Shown one piece after another: positions 33,647 through 42,706 of a stretch of 64,000 nt of DNA. The DNA comes from an uncultured Flavobacteriales bacterium. Its GTDB lineage: Bacteria > Bacteroidota > Bacteroidia > Flavobacteriales_D > Parvicellaceae. The DNA lies in the NCBI GenBank assembly GCA_938075455.1, contig CALJHN010000013.1, forward strand, positions 1-64,000. The letters are read 5' to 3'. The translations under genes were made by a program, and so were the position numbers. A model generated the notes under the pieces. That model was not told where the DNA came from and ran no database searches. It was given only the letters and a program-made list of their open reading frames with translations. Numbering within the stretch: the first letter of the stretch is position 1; every line of letters begins with the position of its first letter.

Positions 33647-35065
33647 CTACTTATTAATTATTAGGACTTTATTATCGTTTGAATAAAAAGTATTTAATTC
33701 TTTAGTTATGAAATTCTCTACGTAAGATTTCTGGAAATTTTTAAGAGTATCGTTGTTCCACCTAATAACAAAAACAAAATTTGTGTCTTTAACTCCATTT
33801 AGTTGACTAAAGGACTGACCATAATTTAAAGATTTTATAGATGGGAAATGAGTTAGAATCCTAGTATTTAATTGATCTAAAGCATTTTTCTCTCTCATAA
33901 TATTTTGAAGTTCGCTCTTATACAAGTCTCTTTCTTCTGAAATTGATAATATCTTCTTGTCATTATCTACCAATATTTTATTTAATAACTCTTCTTCATC
34001 TATAGCCTTGGACTGTAAATTATGAATCTCTAAATTCACATTACCCATTTCATAATTAGTAAGCTGTAATTTCCAATTATTTATCTGTTCTTCATTAATG
34101 TACTTTCCTCCAATATTTAAAATTATTTCAGGATTATCATCCTCATAATTTAATTCTTTGGTAAGTACTTCAATTTCTGGATTAATAGATATTTCATTTT
34201 TAATAAAATTATCAGCATTTTGTATGAAAATAGACTCATGTATAATATGGTAAAATTTAAAAACACTTGGTATTACAATAAGTAGCAAAACTGTAAAAAC
34301 ATAAATTTTTACTTTCCTTTCAATTTTAGGATTAACAAATTTAACCTTTGGAAAACTCAATAGTCTCAAAACAATAAATGTCGATAGACATATAAAAACA
34401 CTGTTTAATAAAAACAAGTAAAAAGCACCAATAAAATATGGCCAATTTCCAACTGCCATTGCATATCCAACTGTACATAAGGGAGGCATCAAAGCAGTAG
34501 CAATTGCGACTCCAGGAATTACTGTTATTGTTGTGGCTTTGTTTTTTACTGTTGTTGCTATAACACCAGCTAAACCCCCAAAAAAAGCAATTAAAATATC
34601 TAATAAATGTGGTTTTGTTCTACTTAGAAGTTCTGATGTTTCTGATTTAATAGGTGTAATCAAATAAAATAAATAAGATGCCAAAACACTTGCAGCTACC
34701 ATTATACCAAAGTTTTTTAAAGACTGAACAAGCGTTTTAAAATCATTGGCTGATAAAGCATACCCTATTCCTCTTATAGGACCCATTAATGGAGATATTA
34801 ACATGGCTCCTATTATTACTGCTGGAGAATTATTGATTAAACCAATGGAGGCAACCAATATGGAACAAATTAGAATCCAAATATTTATAGAAGAAAACTC
34901 AATATCACTTCTTATATCCTCAACAGTTTTTTCTTTATCGACTCCGTCGTAAATAGAAAATAAATTTTTTAAAAAATTTGTTACTGAACCAAATGCCTGC
35001 TTTAAAGAAACCTTATCTGCTTCTGATTTTATAGGGTCGTAGTCTATTTTATTATTTTCTTCCAT
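33647..35065 (-). CDS. DUF389 (TIGR00341-like) membrane protein
   Basis: 472 residues. After about 50 cytoplasmic residues come six hydrophobic helices (about 55-290) with the family motifs AVIIGAMLISPLMGPI and TVIPGVAIATALMPPLCTVGYA, then a soluble C-terminal part with a likely coiled coil around residues 365-400. The function of DUF389 is not established. The start is ATG and no TAnnTTTG box is evident in the 63-nt upstream spacer. Confidence 0.87.
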   Translation of the reverse strand: MEENNKIDYDPIKSEADKVSLKQAFGSVTNFLKNLFSIYDGVDKEKTVEDIRSDIEFSSINIWILICSILVASIGLINNSPAVIIGAMLISPLMGPIRGIGYALSANDFKTLVQSLKNFGIMVAASVLASYLFYLITPIKSETSELLSRTKPHLLDILIAFFGGLAGVIATTVKNKATTITVIPGVAIATALMPPLCTVGYAMAVGNWPYFIGAFYLFLLNSVFICLSTFIVLRLLSFPKVKFVNPKIERKVKIYVFTVLLLIVIPSVFKFYHIIHESIFIQNADNFIKNEISINPEIEVLTKELNYEDDNPEIILNIGGKYINEEQINNWKLQLTNYEMGNVNLEIHNLQSKAIDEEELLNKILVDNDKKILSISEERDLYKSELQNIMREKNALDQLNTRILTHFPSIKSLNYGQSFSQLNGVKDTNFVFVIRWNNDTLKNFQKSYVENFITKELNTFYSNDNKVLIINK

Positions 35066-35128
35066 ATAAATATCGTTCTACTCTAATTTACAAGAAAAAG
35101 TTAAATTTAATATTCAAAATAGATTTTA

Positions 35129-35602
35129 TTATTTAAGTTGTGCTCTTTGGGACATAAATAATAGTACATAAACCAAATGAATCATATTGTTAAAAAGAGG
35201 AAACATGACCAACGCAATGCCAGTAAAATAAGGCCATGTAGCTTGAAATTCAAAATTTAAAAAGATATAGGGAGCTAAAACATAGGCTACTTGAAAAATC
35301 CAGTAAAAAGTCCATCCTAACTTTATCTTAAAAAACATCAAACTAACCCCAACCATTGCTAAAACATCAAAGACAATTCTAAGAGCATATAAACTTCTAA
35401 GTTGTGAAGCTAAATATTCGTTGAATTCAAAACCATTTTCACCTAGATTATCTATTACTAAATTTAAAAAACTACTCTTTTGAGACTCCACAGATAAATC
35501 ATCTAAAAAGAGAAAGAAATAACCAATATCTGAAACAAAACAATAGATAAAACCTATTAAACTTAATAGACAAAGCCACTTAAGAGCATCAAAATTTTTC
35601 AT
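35129..35602 (-). CDS. Small four-helix membrane protein, unknown
   Basis: 157 residues with about four hydrophobic helices (roughly 9-30, 72-90, 95-112, 122-150). No diagnostic motif is recognised. Its ATG overlaps the stop codon of the M61 peptidase gene by 4 nt, so it is translated with that gene. Function unknown. Confidence 0.75.
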   Translation of the reverse strand: MKNFDALKWLCLLSLIGFIYCFVSDIGYFFLFLDDLSVESQKSSFLNLVIDNLGENGFEFNEYLASQLRSLYALRIVFDVLAMVGVSLMFFKIKLGWTFYWIFQVAYVLAPYIFLNFEFQATWPYFTGIALVMFPLFNNMIHLVYVLLFMSQRAQLK

Positions 35603-37257
35603 TCTTCTGAGAGTTTATATTTAAAGTACTGAATATGATTACTATTATTTATATTTATATCTAAAATTCTTCCATTTCTACTAACTTTCAGTACAATTTG
35701 GTCATTTTCAAAATAATTTAACCAATGGTCCAAATTATTATCTATCCTAAAATTATTAATAGCCAATATTTCATCTTCCTTGACAACTAAAGAATTGTAC
35801 GCCGCACTCCCCTCAAGAACATTTAGAACTTTAAGATAGCCATTTTTAAAATAAGTCTTTAATCCAAGTTGCCAACTTATATTTTCGGATTTAATGACTG
35901 AAAACTTCCAACCAAAAACCTTTAAAGCCTCATCAAGGAAAATCCTAAAATCTTCTTTTCCATAAATAATTTTATCAAAAATAGATGTAAAACTTTCACC
36001 AGATACAGTTTCTAAAGCATTCTTATAGCTATTCATATCATAACTAGTTAATTCATTTGAACCAGAATACAAAGCTTTCATTACATCATGTAAAGATTTT
36101 TTTTGGCCAGTAGCCTTTCTTATTTTGGCATCACAAATCATAGCTATCAATGCACCTTCTACATAAATAGAAACTTTTCTACCAGGAATTCCTTGAACAT
36201 ATCCGTCTAACCATGTATCCCAGCTAGATTCTGAAACAGAATAATGATTTCGACCATCGCTATGAAAGTGTCTTTGAAATAATTTTTCCAACTCATTAAA
36301 ATATTGATCCGTAGAAAAAACTTCACTTTCAAAAAGTATTCTATCTCCCATATAAGTCGTAACCCCTTCTGTTACATAGCCCATATGTGTGAAATTTTCT
36401 TTAGAAAAATCGTAGGGCAACATATCGCTAGGTCTTATTCCTTTAACATTCCATACATGGTATAATTCGTGAGAGGAAACCCCCAATAATTCTTTATATA
36501 ATTTTTCAAAAACATCGTAGGATGGACCCAATAGTATAACTGTAGAATGGTGGTGTTCAACTCCATGGTAAGAACTGTAAGGAGTTATTTGAAATAGAAA
36601 TAGGAAACTTTTGTGTGGAAAAGAACCAAAAAGATTTATCTGATAGTTGATAAAGGAAGTAAAATCTTTAAGCATTTTTTTCCAGTTAACTTTCACTTCC
36701 CCTTGAAAGCAAAAACTAAAATTAACATTGTTAATAGTTAGAGTTCTTTGTTGTGCAGAATTACTGGCAATTATTGGAGAATCTGCTAATTGGTCAAAAT
36801 TAGATGCTTTAAGGGTATTATTTCCGAGCTTTTCAAGTGATGTATGAATTTTATAATCTAATGGTAATTCAAATTCTATTTCATATTCTAGATCAAGATC
36901 TTGAGAATTGTAGAACATGCAGTTTACAGGGTTTATGTAAAGTTGGTTTTGATCTAAGTAAGTAGACCCTGCATTTAGCTCAGATGCATAATACCTGTAG
37001 GAGACAGTAAAAAGGTCTGTGTTTTGACAATCTACTTCCCACAAATCTTTTGTTTTTTTCGAAAATCTAACTTTTTTATTATTAGCATCTAAAACATTAA
37101 AATCTTTAATGTTTTTAGCAAAATTTCCAAGTTCATATCTACCAGGTCTCCAAGAAGGAAGTTGTAAGTTAATCTTTGACAAGCCTTTTGCATCAACAAT
37201 CAATTTAAAATCTATAAAATGTCTATCCGCATCTTTATAACTAACCAAATATTTCAT
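35599..37257 (-). CDS. M61 family (glycyl aminopeptidase-like) metallopeptidase with PDZ domain
   Basis: 552 residues. The N-terminal M61 beta domain starts directly, without a clear signal peptide (PSWRPGRYELGNFA). The catalytic site is HELYHVWN, giving His263, Glu264 and His267, preceded by SSYHGVEHHHS. A C-terminal PDZ domain (about 455-535) contains LEGSAAYNSLVVKEDEILAI. It probably cleaves small or Gly/Ala-rich peptides. A -7 box TATTTTTG ends 4 nt before the ATG, implying a leaderless transcript, back to back with the ATP-grasp gene. Confidence 0.9.
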   Translation of the reverse strand: MKYLVSYKDADRHFIDFKLIVDAKGLSKINLQLPSWRPGRYELGNFAKNIKDFNVLDANNKKVRFSKKTKDLWEVDCQNTDLFTVSYRYYASELNAGSTYLDQNQLYINPVNCMFYNSQDLDLEYEIEFELPLDYKIHTSLEKLGNNTLKASNFDQLADSPIIASNSAQQRTLTINNVNFSFCFQGEVKVNWKKMLKDFTSFINYQINLFGSFPHKSFLFLFQITPYSSYHGVEHHHSTVILLGPSYDVFEKLYKELLGVSSHELYHVWNVKGIRPSDMLPYDFSKENFTHMGYVTEGVTTYMGDRILFESEVFSTDQYFNELEKLFQRHFHSDGRNHYSVSESSWDTWLDGYVQGIPGRKVSIYVEGALIAMICDAKIRKATGQKKSLHDVMKALYSGSNELTSYDMNSYKNALETVSGESFTSIFDKIIYGKEDFRIFLDEALKVFGWKFSVIKSENISWQLGLKTYFKNGYLKVLNVLEGSAAYNSLVVKEDEILAINNFRIDNNLDHWLNYFENDQIVLKVSRNGRILDININNSNHIQYFKYKLSEE

Positions 37258-37261
37258 ATGT

Positions 37262-37269
37262 CAAAAATA
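37262..37269 (-). promoter_or_regulatory. -7 box (TATTTTTG) of the M61 peptidase gene
   Basis: Minus-strand TATTTTTG ends 4 nt before the ATG at 37257, so the expected transcript begins at the start codon. No -33 TTTG at the standard spacing. Confidence 0.5.
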
Positions 37270-37309
37270 GAATTTATGAAACATAACAGGTCTTAAATTG
37301 TGTAATAAT

Positions 37310-37317
37310 TATATTTG
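37310..37317 (+). promoter_or_regulatory. -7 box (TATATTTG) of the ATP-grasp gene
   Basis: TATATTTG ends 5 nt before the ATG at 37323. It is divergent from the M61 box, the two being 40 nt apart within a 65-nt spacer. No standard -33 element. Confidence 0.5.
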
Positions 37318-37322
37318 CTCTT

Positions 37323-38234
37323 ATGAAAGAATTTGATGTTGTTCTATTAACAGATTCGAGATATGTTAATCCTAAAAAAATAGATCCTTACATACAAAAT
37401 GTTTTAAAAGAAGACGGATTGGTAATGGATGGTCTAGAAAAATTGAATCTTAGAACCATTAAAAAAGACTGGAACGACCATAAGTTTAATTGGACTTCAA
37501 CAAAAAGTGCAATATTTAGATCTACTTGGGATTATTTTGATCAATTTTCCAACTTTAGAAATTGGTTAGATATAATTAAGGAACAATGTTTTCTAATAAA
37601 TCCTTACGAACAAATAAATTGGAACCTTGACAAACATTATTTATTAGACTTACAAAAGAAAGATTTACCAATTGTAGAGAGTGTATTTGTTCCTAAAAAA
37701 AATGAGCTCAATCTAGAGACTATTTCAAAAAGTAAAAATTGGAAAGATATTGTTATAAAGCCAACTATATCGGGAGCTGCTAGACACACTTACCATTTAA
37801 AAAATGATGAAATAAAAAAATTTCAAGACAAATGGTTATCTCTAACCAATAATGAAGATTTTATGGTTCAAGAATTTCAGAAAAATATTTTATCGTCTGG
37901 AGAGATTGCAGTTATGCTTTTTGGTGGAGAATATTCTCATTCTGTACTAAAAAAAGCAAAAAAAGGAGATTTCAGAGTACAAGACGATTTCGGAGGAAGT
38001 GTTGAAAAAATAAATCCTTCATTGGAAATAATTGAGTTGGCAGAAAAAACTGTAAAAAATCTAAAAAATATGCCTCTTTACGCAAGAGTTGATATCATTT
38101 TTGATAATGATAATAATCCTGTAATTTCAGAACTTGAACTTATAGAACCGGAACTTTGGTTTAGATTTAAAGAAGAATCTGCCTGTAAATTAGCAGAGAT
38201 TGTTAAAGATTTTTTAAACAAATTGAATTGTTAA
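37323..38234 (+). CDS. ATP-grasp ligase, glutathione-synthetase/DcsG-like
   Basis: 303 residues. The N-terminal pre-ATP-grasp part has IFRSTWDYFDQFSNF, shared with the O-ureidoserine cyclo-ligase (DcsG)/prokaryotic glutathione-synthetase-like group. The ATP-grasp core shows IVIKPTISGAARHTY, FMVQEFQKNI, metal-binding YARVDIIF and ISELELIEPELWF. It ligates a carboxylate to an amine or thiol nucleophile; the substrate is unknown. It stands alone, with no biosynthetic partners, upstream of lpdA. No signal peptide. Confidence 0.82.
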   Translation: MKEFDVVLLTDSRYVNPKKIDPYIQNVLKEDGLVMDGLEKLNLRTIKKDWNDHKFNWTSTKSAIFRSTWDYFDQFSNFRNWLDIIKEQCFLINPYEQINWNLDKHYLLDLQKKDLPIVESVFVPKKNELNLETISKSKNWKDIVIKPTISGAARHTYHLKNDEIKKFQDKWLSLTNNEDFMVQEFQKNILSSGEIAVMLFGGEYSHSVLKKAKKGDFRVQDDFGGSVEKINPSLEIIELAEKTVKNLKNMPLYARVDIIFDNDNNPVISELELIEPELWFRFKEESACKLAEIVKDFLNKLNC

Positions 38235-38287
38235 GCTGTTTGAAGAAGAGAATTTATAAATTCGCATAAATAATTAATTTTTGAGCT

Positions 38288-39676
38288 ATGAATTATGACG
38301 TTATTGTTTTAGGAAGTGGACCTGGTGGTTATGTGACTGCCATAAGAGCTTCTCAACTTGGTTTAAAGACTGCTGTTGTGGAAAAAGAATCTTTAGGTGG
38401 CGTATGTTTAAATTGGGGATGTATTCCAACCAAAGCATTGCTTAAAAGTGCCAATGTTTATGAATATATTAACCATGCAGATGATTATGGAATAAAAGTT
38501 TCTAGCCACAAAGCAGATTTTAATGCTGTTATAAAAAGAAGTAGAGATGTTGCCGAAAAAATGAGTGGAGGAGTTAAGTTCCTAATGAAAAAAAATAAGA
38601 TCGATGTAATTATGGGAACTGGTAAAATTCAACCCGGAAAACAGCTAGAGGTAACCAACATCGAGGGAGAAAAAACAAGTTACACAGCAAAACATATTGT
38701 TATAGCAACTGGTGCTAGATCTAGACAATTACCAAACTTAGAACAGGACAAGAAACAAATAATTGGATACAGAGATGCTATGGTACTTCCTAAAATGCCT
38801 AAAAAAATGGTGATAGTTGGCTCTGGAGCTATCGGTGTAGAATTTGCATACTTCTACAACTCTATGGGAGTTGATGTTACTGTAGTAGAATATTTGCCAA
38901 ATATAGTTCCCTTAGAAGATATAGACGTTTCTAAACAATTAGAAAAAACTTTTAAGAAAAAAGGCATTGGTATTATGACCAACTCATCGGTCGAAAATGT
39001 TGAAAAATCTGCAAAAGGTTGTAAAGTAAATATCAAAACTGCCAAAGGCGAAGAAGTAATAGAATGTGACATTGTATTATCAGCCGTGGGTATTCAACCA
39101 AATATTGAAAATATTGGCTTGGAAGAAACTGGAATTGTTGTGGACAACGGTAAAATAGTAGTAAACGAATTTTATGAAACTAATATGCCTGGTTACTATG
39201 CAATTGGAGATGTTGTAAAAGGACAATCCCTTGCTCATGTTGCTTCTGCAGAAGGTATCACATGTATTGAAAAAATTGCTGGCCACCATCCAGAACCAAT
39301 TGATTATAACAATATTCCAGGTTGTACTTACTGCAGTCCGGAAATTGCATCTGTTGGAATGACAGAAAAAGTTGCAAAGGAAACAGGCCATGAATTAAAA
39401 ATTGGCAAATTCCCATTCTCAGCATCTGGAAAAGCTAGTGCAGCTGGTCACAATGATGGATTTGTAAAACTAATTTTTGATGCTAAATACGGTGAATTAC
39501 TTGGGGCTCATATGATTGGAGCCAATGTTACAGAAATGATTGCTGAAATAGTAGCTTTAAGAAAATTAGAAACTACTGGCCATGAACTAATTAAAACTGT
39601 TCATCCTCATCCAACTATGAGTGAAGCAATTATGGAAGCAGCAGCAGCTGCATATGGAGAGGTAATCCATATTTAA
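38288..39676 (+). CDS. lpdA: Dihydrolipoyl dehydrogenase (E3)
   Basis: 462 residues. FAD loop VLGSGPGGYVTAIRA, redox disulfide GGVCLNWGCIPTKAL, NAD loop VGSGAIGVEFAYFY, central AIGDVVKGQSLAHVASAEG and the C-terminal His-Glu pair HPHPTMSEAIMEA. It reoxidises lipoyl groups of the 2-oxoacid dehydrogenases and of the glycine cleavage system (gcvT is also in the window). Single gene, converging with the TPR lipoprotein gene 2 nt away. Confidence 0.97.
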   Translation: MNYDVIVLGSGPGGYVTAIRASQLGLKTAVVEKESLGGVCLNWGCIPTKALLKSANVYEYINHADDYGIKVSSHKADFNAVIKRSRDVAEKMSGGVKFLMKKNKIDVIMGTGKIQPGKQLEVTNIEGEKTSYTAKHIVIATGARSRQLPNLEQDKKQIIGYRDAMVLPKMPKKMVIVGSGAIGVEFAYFYNSMGVDVTVVEYLPNIVPLEDIDVSKQLEKTFKKKGIGIMTNSSVENVEKSAKGCKVNIKTAKGEEVIECDIVLSAVGIQPNIENIGLEETGIVVDNGKIVVNEFYETNMPGYYAIGDVVKGQSLAHVASAEGITCIEKIAGHHPEPIDYNNIPGCTYCSPEIASVGMTEKVAKETGHELKIGKFPFSASGKASAAGHNDGFVKLIFDAKYGELLGAHMIGANVTEMIAEIVALRKLETTGHELIKTVHPHPTMSEAIMEAAAAAYGEVIHI

Positions 39677-39678
39677 TT

Positions 39679-40212
39679 TTACTGCTTGAGTATTTTTAGA
39701 ATCTCTTCGTTAGACTTTCCAAAAACGTTATCTAAGTAAACTTTCGAGTTTTCACTAAGAGGATGATTAGGATAAAGTTCTATCAATTCTTCAAAGGCCA
39801 ATCTTGCATTGTTTTTGTCCATTAATATGTTGTCTAATATTCTAGCTCTGTTATGTAAGTAAACTGGAGCATTATCACTTTCAGGAAACTTTCTTTGAGC
39901 TTTTAAAAAGTAATCTACAGCATCTTTATATTTTTGAGCTGCTTCGGAACCAGTTGCAGCGCATTGCAATAAAAACTCATTTTCTTCATCGTTAAAATTT
40001 TTGTGGTATCTAACGTAAAGATTTAAGGATTGATTTTTAATGCTAATACCTAGTTGATAAATAGAGCTAAGATCTTTTGGATTAGATTTTATTAATTGAT
40101 TATTAATTTCTCTGAGATCTTCTAGCTCTTGATAATAGCTAGGAATTGGCTCTTTCTTATTAGCACATGAAAAACAAAAAAATATAATTGAAAAGTATAT
40201 TAATTTCCTCAT
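39679..40212 (-). CDS. TPR-like lipoprotein
   Basis: 177 residues with an SPII signal (lipobox CFSC, Cys16). The mature part is helical with two or three tetratricopeptide-like repeats (about 90-170: AAQKYKDAVDYFLKAQRKFPE, ARLAFEELIELYPNHPLSE), as in outer-membrane assembly lipoproteins of the BamD/YbgF sort, though shorter. It overlaps the end of def by 4 nt. The function is unknown; a scaffold role is inferred from the repeats. Confidence 0.78.
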   Translation of the reverse strand: MRKLIYFSIIFFCFSCANKKEPIPSYYQELEDLREINNQLIKSNPKDLSSIYQLGISIKNQSLNLYVRYHKNFNDEENEFLLQCAATGSEAAQKYKDAVDYFLKAQRKFPESDNAPVYLHNRARILDNILMDKNNARLAFEELIELYPNHPLSENSKVYLDNVFGKSNEEILKILKQ

Positions 40213-40790
40213 TTTTTAAAAAATTTCATTTTATAATTAACCTCTACTTTGCCTTTAGATATTTCTTCTAATTTTCGTTTCATCAATCTCTTTTTTAAAG
40301 GGTTTAAATGATCCGTAAAAAGAATTCCTTCAATGTGGTCGTATTCATGTTGAATAATTCTAGCAGCTATCCCTTGATAAGACTCTTCAAAAAAATTCCA
40401 ATTTTCGTCATAGTAAGTAATTTTTATAACTGCTTTTCTTTCTACATCTTCTCTAATTCCAGGGATACTCAAACATCCTTCAGAAAATGGCCAATGTGGT
40501 CCTGTTTCATTTTCAATAATAGGATTTACAAATACTTTTTTAAAGTCTTTTAATTCTTTTAATTTTTCATCCAGTTCTTCACCTTCTTCCGGTTCTGCAA
40601 ACGGGGAAGCATCCACGGTAAAAATTCTTTTTGAAATTCCTATTTGAGGACCAGCAAGACCTACTCCACTTGCGGCATACATGGTTTCAAACATATCAGA
40701 GACTAATTCTTTAAGAGATTCACCTTCTTCAAATTCATCACATTCTTTTCTTAAAATTGGAGATCCATAAGAAAGTATTGGTAAAATCAT
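40209..40790 (-). CDS. def: Peptide deformylase
   Basis: 193 residues. The three metal-site motifs are present: GVGLAGPQIG (canonical GxGLAAPQ with Gly for one Ala), EGCLSIPG and QHEYDH. It removes the formyl group from new proteins using Fe2+ or Zn2+. The extra acidic loop (FAEPEEGEELDEKLKEL) is typical of Bacteroidota type I enzymes. A TATATTTG box ends 4 nt before the ATG, so its mRNA is probably leaderless. Confidence 0.96.
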   Translation of the reverse strand: MILPILSYGSPILRKECDEFEEGESLKELVSDMFETMYAASGVGLAGPQIGISKRIFTVDASPFAEPEEGEELDEKLKELKDFKKVFVNPIIENETGPHWPFSEGCLSIPGIREDVERKAVIKITYYDENWNFFEESYQGIAARIIQHEYDHIEGILFTDHLNPLKKRLMKRKLEEISKGKVEVNYKMKFFKK

Positions 40791-40794
40791 TGGG

Positions 40795-40802
40795 CAAATA
40801 TA
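40795..40802 (-). promoter_or_regulatory. -7 box (TATATTTG) of def
   Basis: Minus-strand TATATTTG ends 4 nt before the def ATG at 40790; transcription would begin at the start codon. No standard -33 TTTG. Confidence 0.5.
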
Positions 40803-40831
40803 AAATGATTTAGCATTAACTTGAAAATTGA

Positions 40832-42559
40832 TTAAAATTCTATGTCTAAATTAAATTTTTCTTTGAAAATATGAAGGTCTGGATTTTTTTCTGCCATTTG
40901 GAAGAACTTCTCCTTACTTGTTAACTGAGTAAGCTTTGGATTCTCAGATTTTGTAAGTTCTAGAACCAATTGAATATGGCTATTTTTGAGTTCAGATCTT
41001 AAAAAATCTAAAAGTAGCTGGTTTTGGGTTTGGAGTTCCATCTTCTGAACTTCGCTATCCAGTATGAATTTTATCAAAAAATTGTCTAAAAGTTCAGGAG
41101 TTTGTTTGGTGAGAGTAGTAAATAAACCAATTTTTCCTTCTTTATTTTTAATTTCTGCAAATTCATTCCATTTTTCTTCTAATAGCTTTTGAGAAAATTT
41201 GGAAGATTCTAATACTTCCACTCCTCCATCTTCATTTTTAGTAATTGATTCTTGATTAATTTGTTGTCTTATTCCAGTTATAGAAGCTGCAACAGATCTC
41301 TTTTTTATAGTTAAAGAAGTTTTGGGTCTGATAATTTCAGACTTCTCAGGTTCAAAGGTCTTTGGAGGTGGATGCTTTTGTTTAGGTTCTTTAACTTCCT
41401 TCAAAGGTTTATTTTCAAGATCTTTTGAAGAAGGAATTAGATTTATGTCTTTAAAATCGAGAGCAATTATAGGTGCATCTAAGAAATTAAGTTTTTTTTT
41501 TTCTGATCCATGGGAACAGAGCTTCATTATTAATATTTCTACAAGAAGTCGCTGGTTTTGACTGGTCTTATATAAAGAATCCGCTTCATTGCTAAGAGAT
41601 AATAAATCGGTTAAATATTCATTATCAAAAAGTTCTGCTTGAGTTTTAAACTTTTCAATCGTGTCTTTGGTATATTCTAAAATTTTCAAGGTTCTTTCAT
41701 CTTTTGCTATCATTAAATTTCTAAAATGAGAAGCCAATCCGTTAATAAATAGACGTCCATCGAAACCTTTAGAAATTATTTCACTGAATAGTAATAAGCT
41801 TTCGTGTATTAAGTTTTTATGAATATAATCAGCAAACTTAAAATAGTAATCGTAGTCTAGTATATTAAGGTTTCTAACTACTTCTTTGTAAGTAATATTG
41901 CTATTGGTAAAATTTACCATTAAATCAAAACACGAAAGAGCATCTCTAAGAGCGCCATCGGCTTTTTCAGCAATTACGTGCAAAGCTTCAGGTTCAGATT
42001 TTACACCTTCTTTACTAGCAATATTTTCTAAGTGTGCTACCATGTCTGGTATGGATATTCTGTGAAAGTCATATACCTGACATCTGGAAAGTATGGTCGG
42101 AATAATTTTATGTTTCTCTGTTGTTGCTAAAATAAAAATAGCATGTGGAGGTGGTTCCTCCAAAGTTTTTAAAAATGCGTTGAATGCACTTTGGGACAAC
42201 ATGTGCACCTCATCTATAACATACACTTTGTAATTTCCTCTTTGAGGTGGAATTCTAACTTGGTCATTAAGATTTCTTATATCATCTACTTGGTTATTTG
42301 AAGCAGCATCTAGTTCGTAAATATTATATGTAAAATCTGTTAGGTTAGGATCGTGCTTTAGATTGATAGACTTTGCAAAGAGCCTCGCAATAGATGTTTT
42401 ACCAACGCCTCGTGGACCACAAAACAAATAGGCTTGAGCTAACTGGTTAGAATCAATTGCTTGCTTTAGAGTAGTTGCTATATTTTCTTGACCAATAATA
42501 GTCTCCCAACTGTTGGGTCTATATTTTAAAGCTGATACTGTATAGTTAGAATTGGACAT
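40832..42559 (-). CDS. dnaX: DNA polymerase III subunit gamma/tau, without the zinc module
   Basis: 575 residues, the clamp-loader ATPase that places beta clamps. AAA+ motifs: Walker A GPRGVGKT (48-55), ELDAASNNQVDDIR (82-95), DEVH box (116-119), sensor ATTEKHK and SRCQ. The Cys-rich zinc module normally between Walker A and ELDAASN (CxxC-type, four Cys) is missing: SINLKHDPNLTDFTYNIYELDAAS has no Cys and is shorter. After residue about 370 comes a Lys/Pro-rich linker and a tau-like C-terminal domain. A TATCTTTG box lies 7 nt before the ATG. Confidence 0.95.
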   Translation of the reverse strand: MSNSNYTVSALKYRPNSWETIIGQENIATTLKQAIDSNQLAQAYLFCGPRGVGKTSIARLFAKSINLKHDPNLTDFTYNIYELDAASNNQVDDIRNLNDQVRIPPQRGNYKVYVIDEVHMLSQSAFNAFLKTLEEPPPHAIFILATTEKHKIIPTILSRCQVYDFHRISIPDMVAHLENIASKEGVKSEPEALHVIAEKADGALRDALSCFDLMVNFTNSNITYKEVVRNLNILDYDYYFKFADYIHKNLIHESLLLFSEIISKGFDGRLFINGLASHFRNLMIAKDERTLKILEYTKDTIEKFKTQAELFDNEYLTDLLSLSNEADSLYKTSQNQRLLVEILIMKLCSHGSEKKKLNFLDAPIIALDFKDINLIPSSKDLENKPLKEVKEPKQKHPPPKTFEPEKSEIIRPKTSLTIKKRSVAASITGIRQQINQESITKNEDGGVEVLESSKFSQKLLEEKWNEFAEIKNKEGKIGLFTTLTKQTPELLDNFLIKFILDSEVQKMELQTQNQLLLDFLRSELKNSHIQLVLELTKSENPKLTQLTSKEKFFQMAEKNPDLHIFKEKFNLDIEF

Positions 42560-42566
42560 CTTTTGA

Positions 42567-42574
42567 CAAAGATA
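42567..42574 (-). promoter_or_regulatory. -7 box (TATCTTTG) of dnaX
   Basis: Minus-strand TATCTTTG ends 7 nt before the ATG at 42559, predicting a leader of only a few nucleotides. No standard -33 element. Confidence 0.5.
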
Positions 42575-42675
42575 AAATAAGCTTCAAAGTAATAGGGATT
42601 TAAAAACAAAATATTTCTAAATAAATTTATAATTGGTTTTATTGGTTAAATAATTTTATTTTTCAGGGAATCTTA

Positions 42676-42683
42676 TATCTTTG
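42676..42683 (+). promoter_or_regulatory. -7 box (TATCTTTG) of the rpsF operon
   Basis: TATCTTTG followed by C matches the consensus very well and leaves a leader of about 20 nt before the rpsF ATG, unlike the 3-7 nt seen at dnaX and def. The -33 element is not evident. Confidence 0.6.
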
Positions 42684-42706
42684 CAATCCAAATTTAAATA
42701 ACTAAC

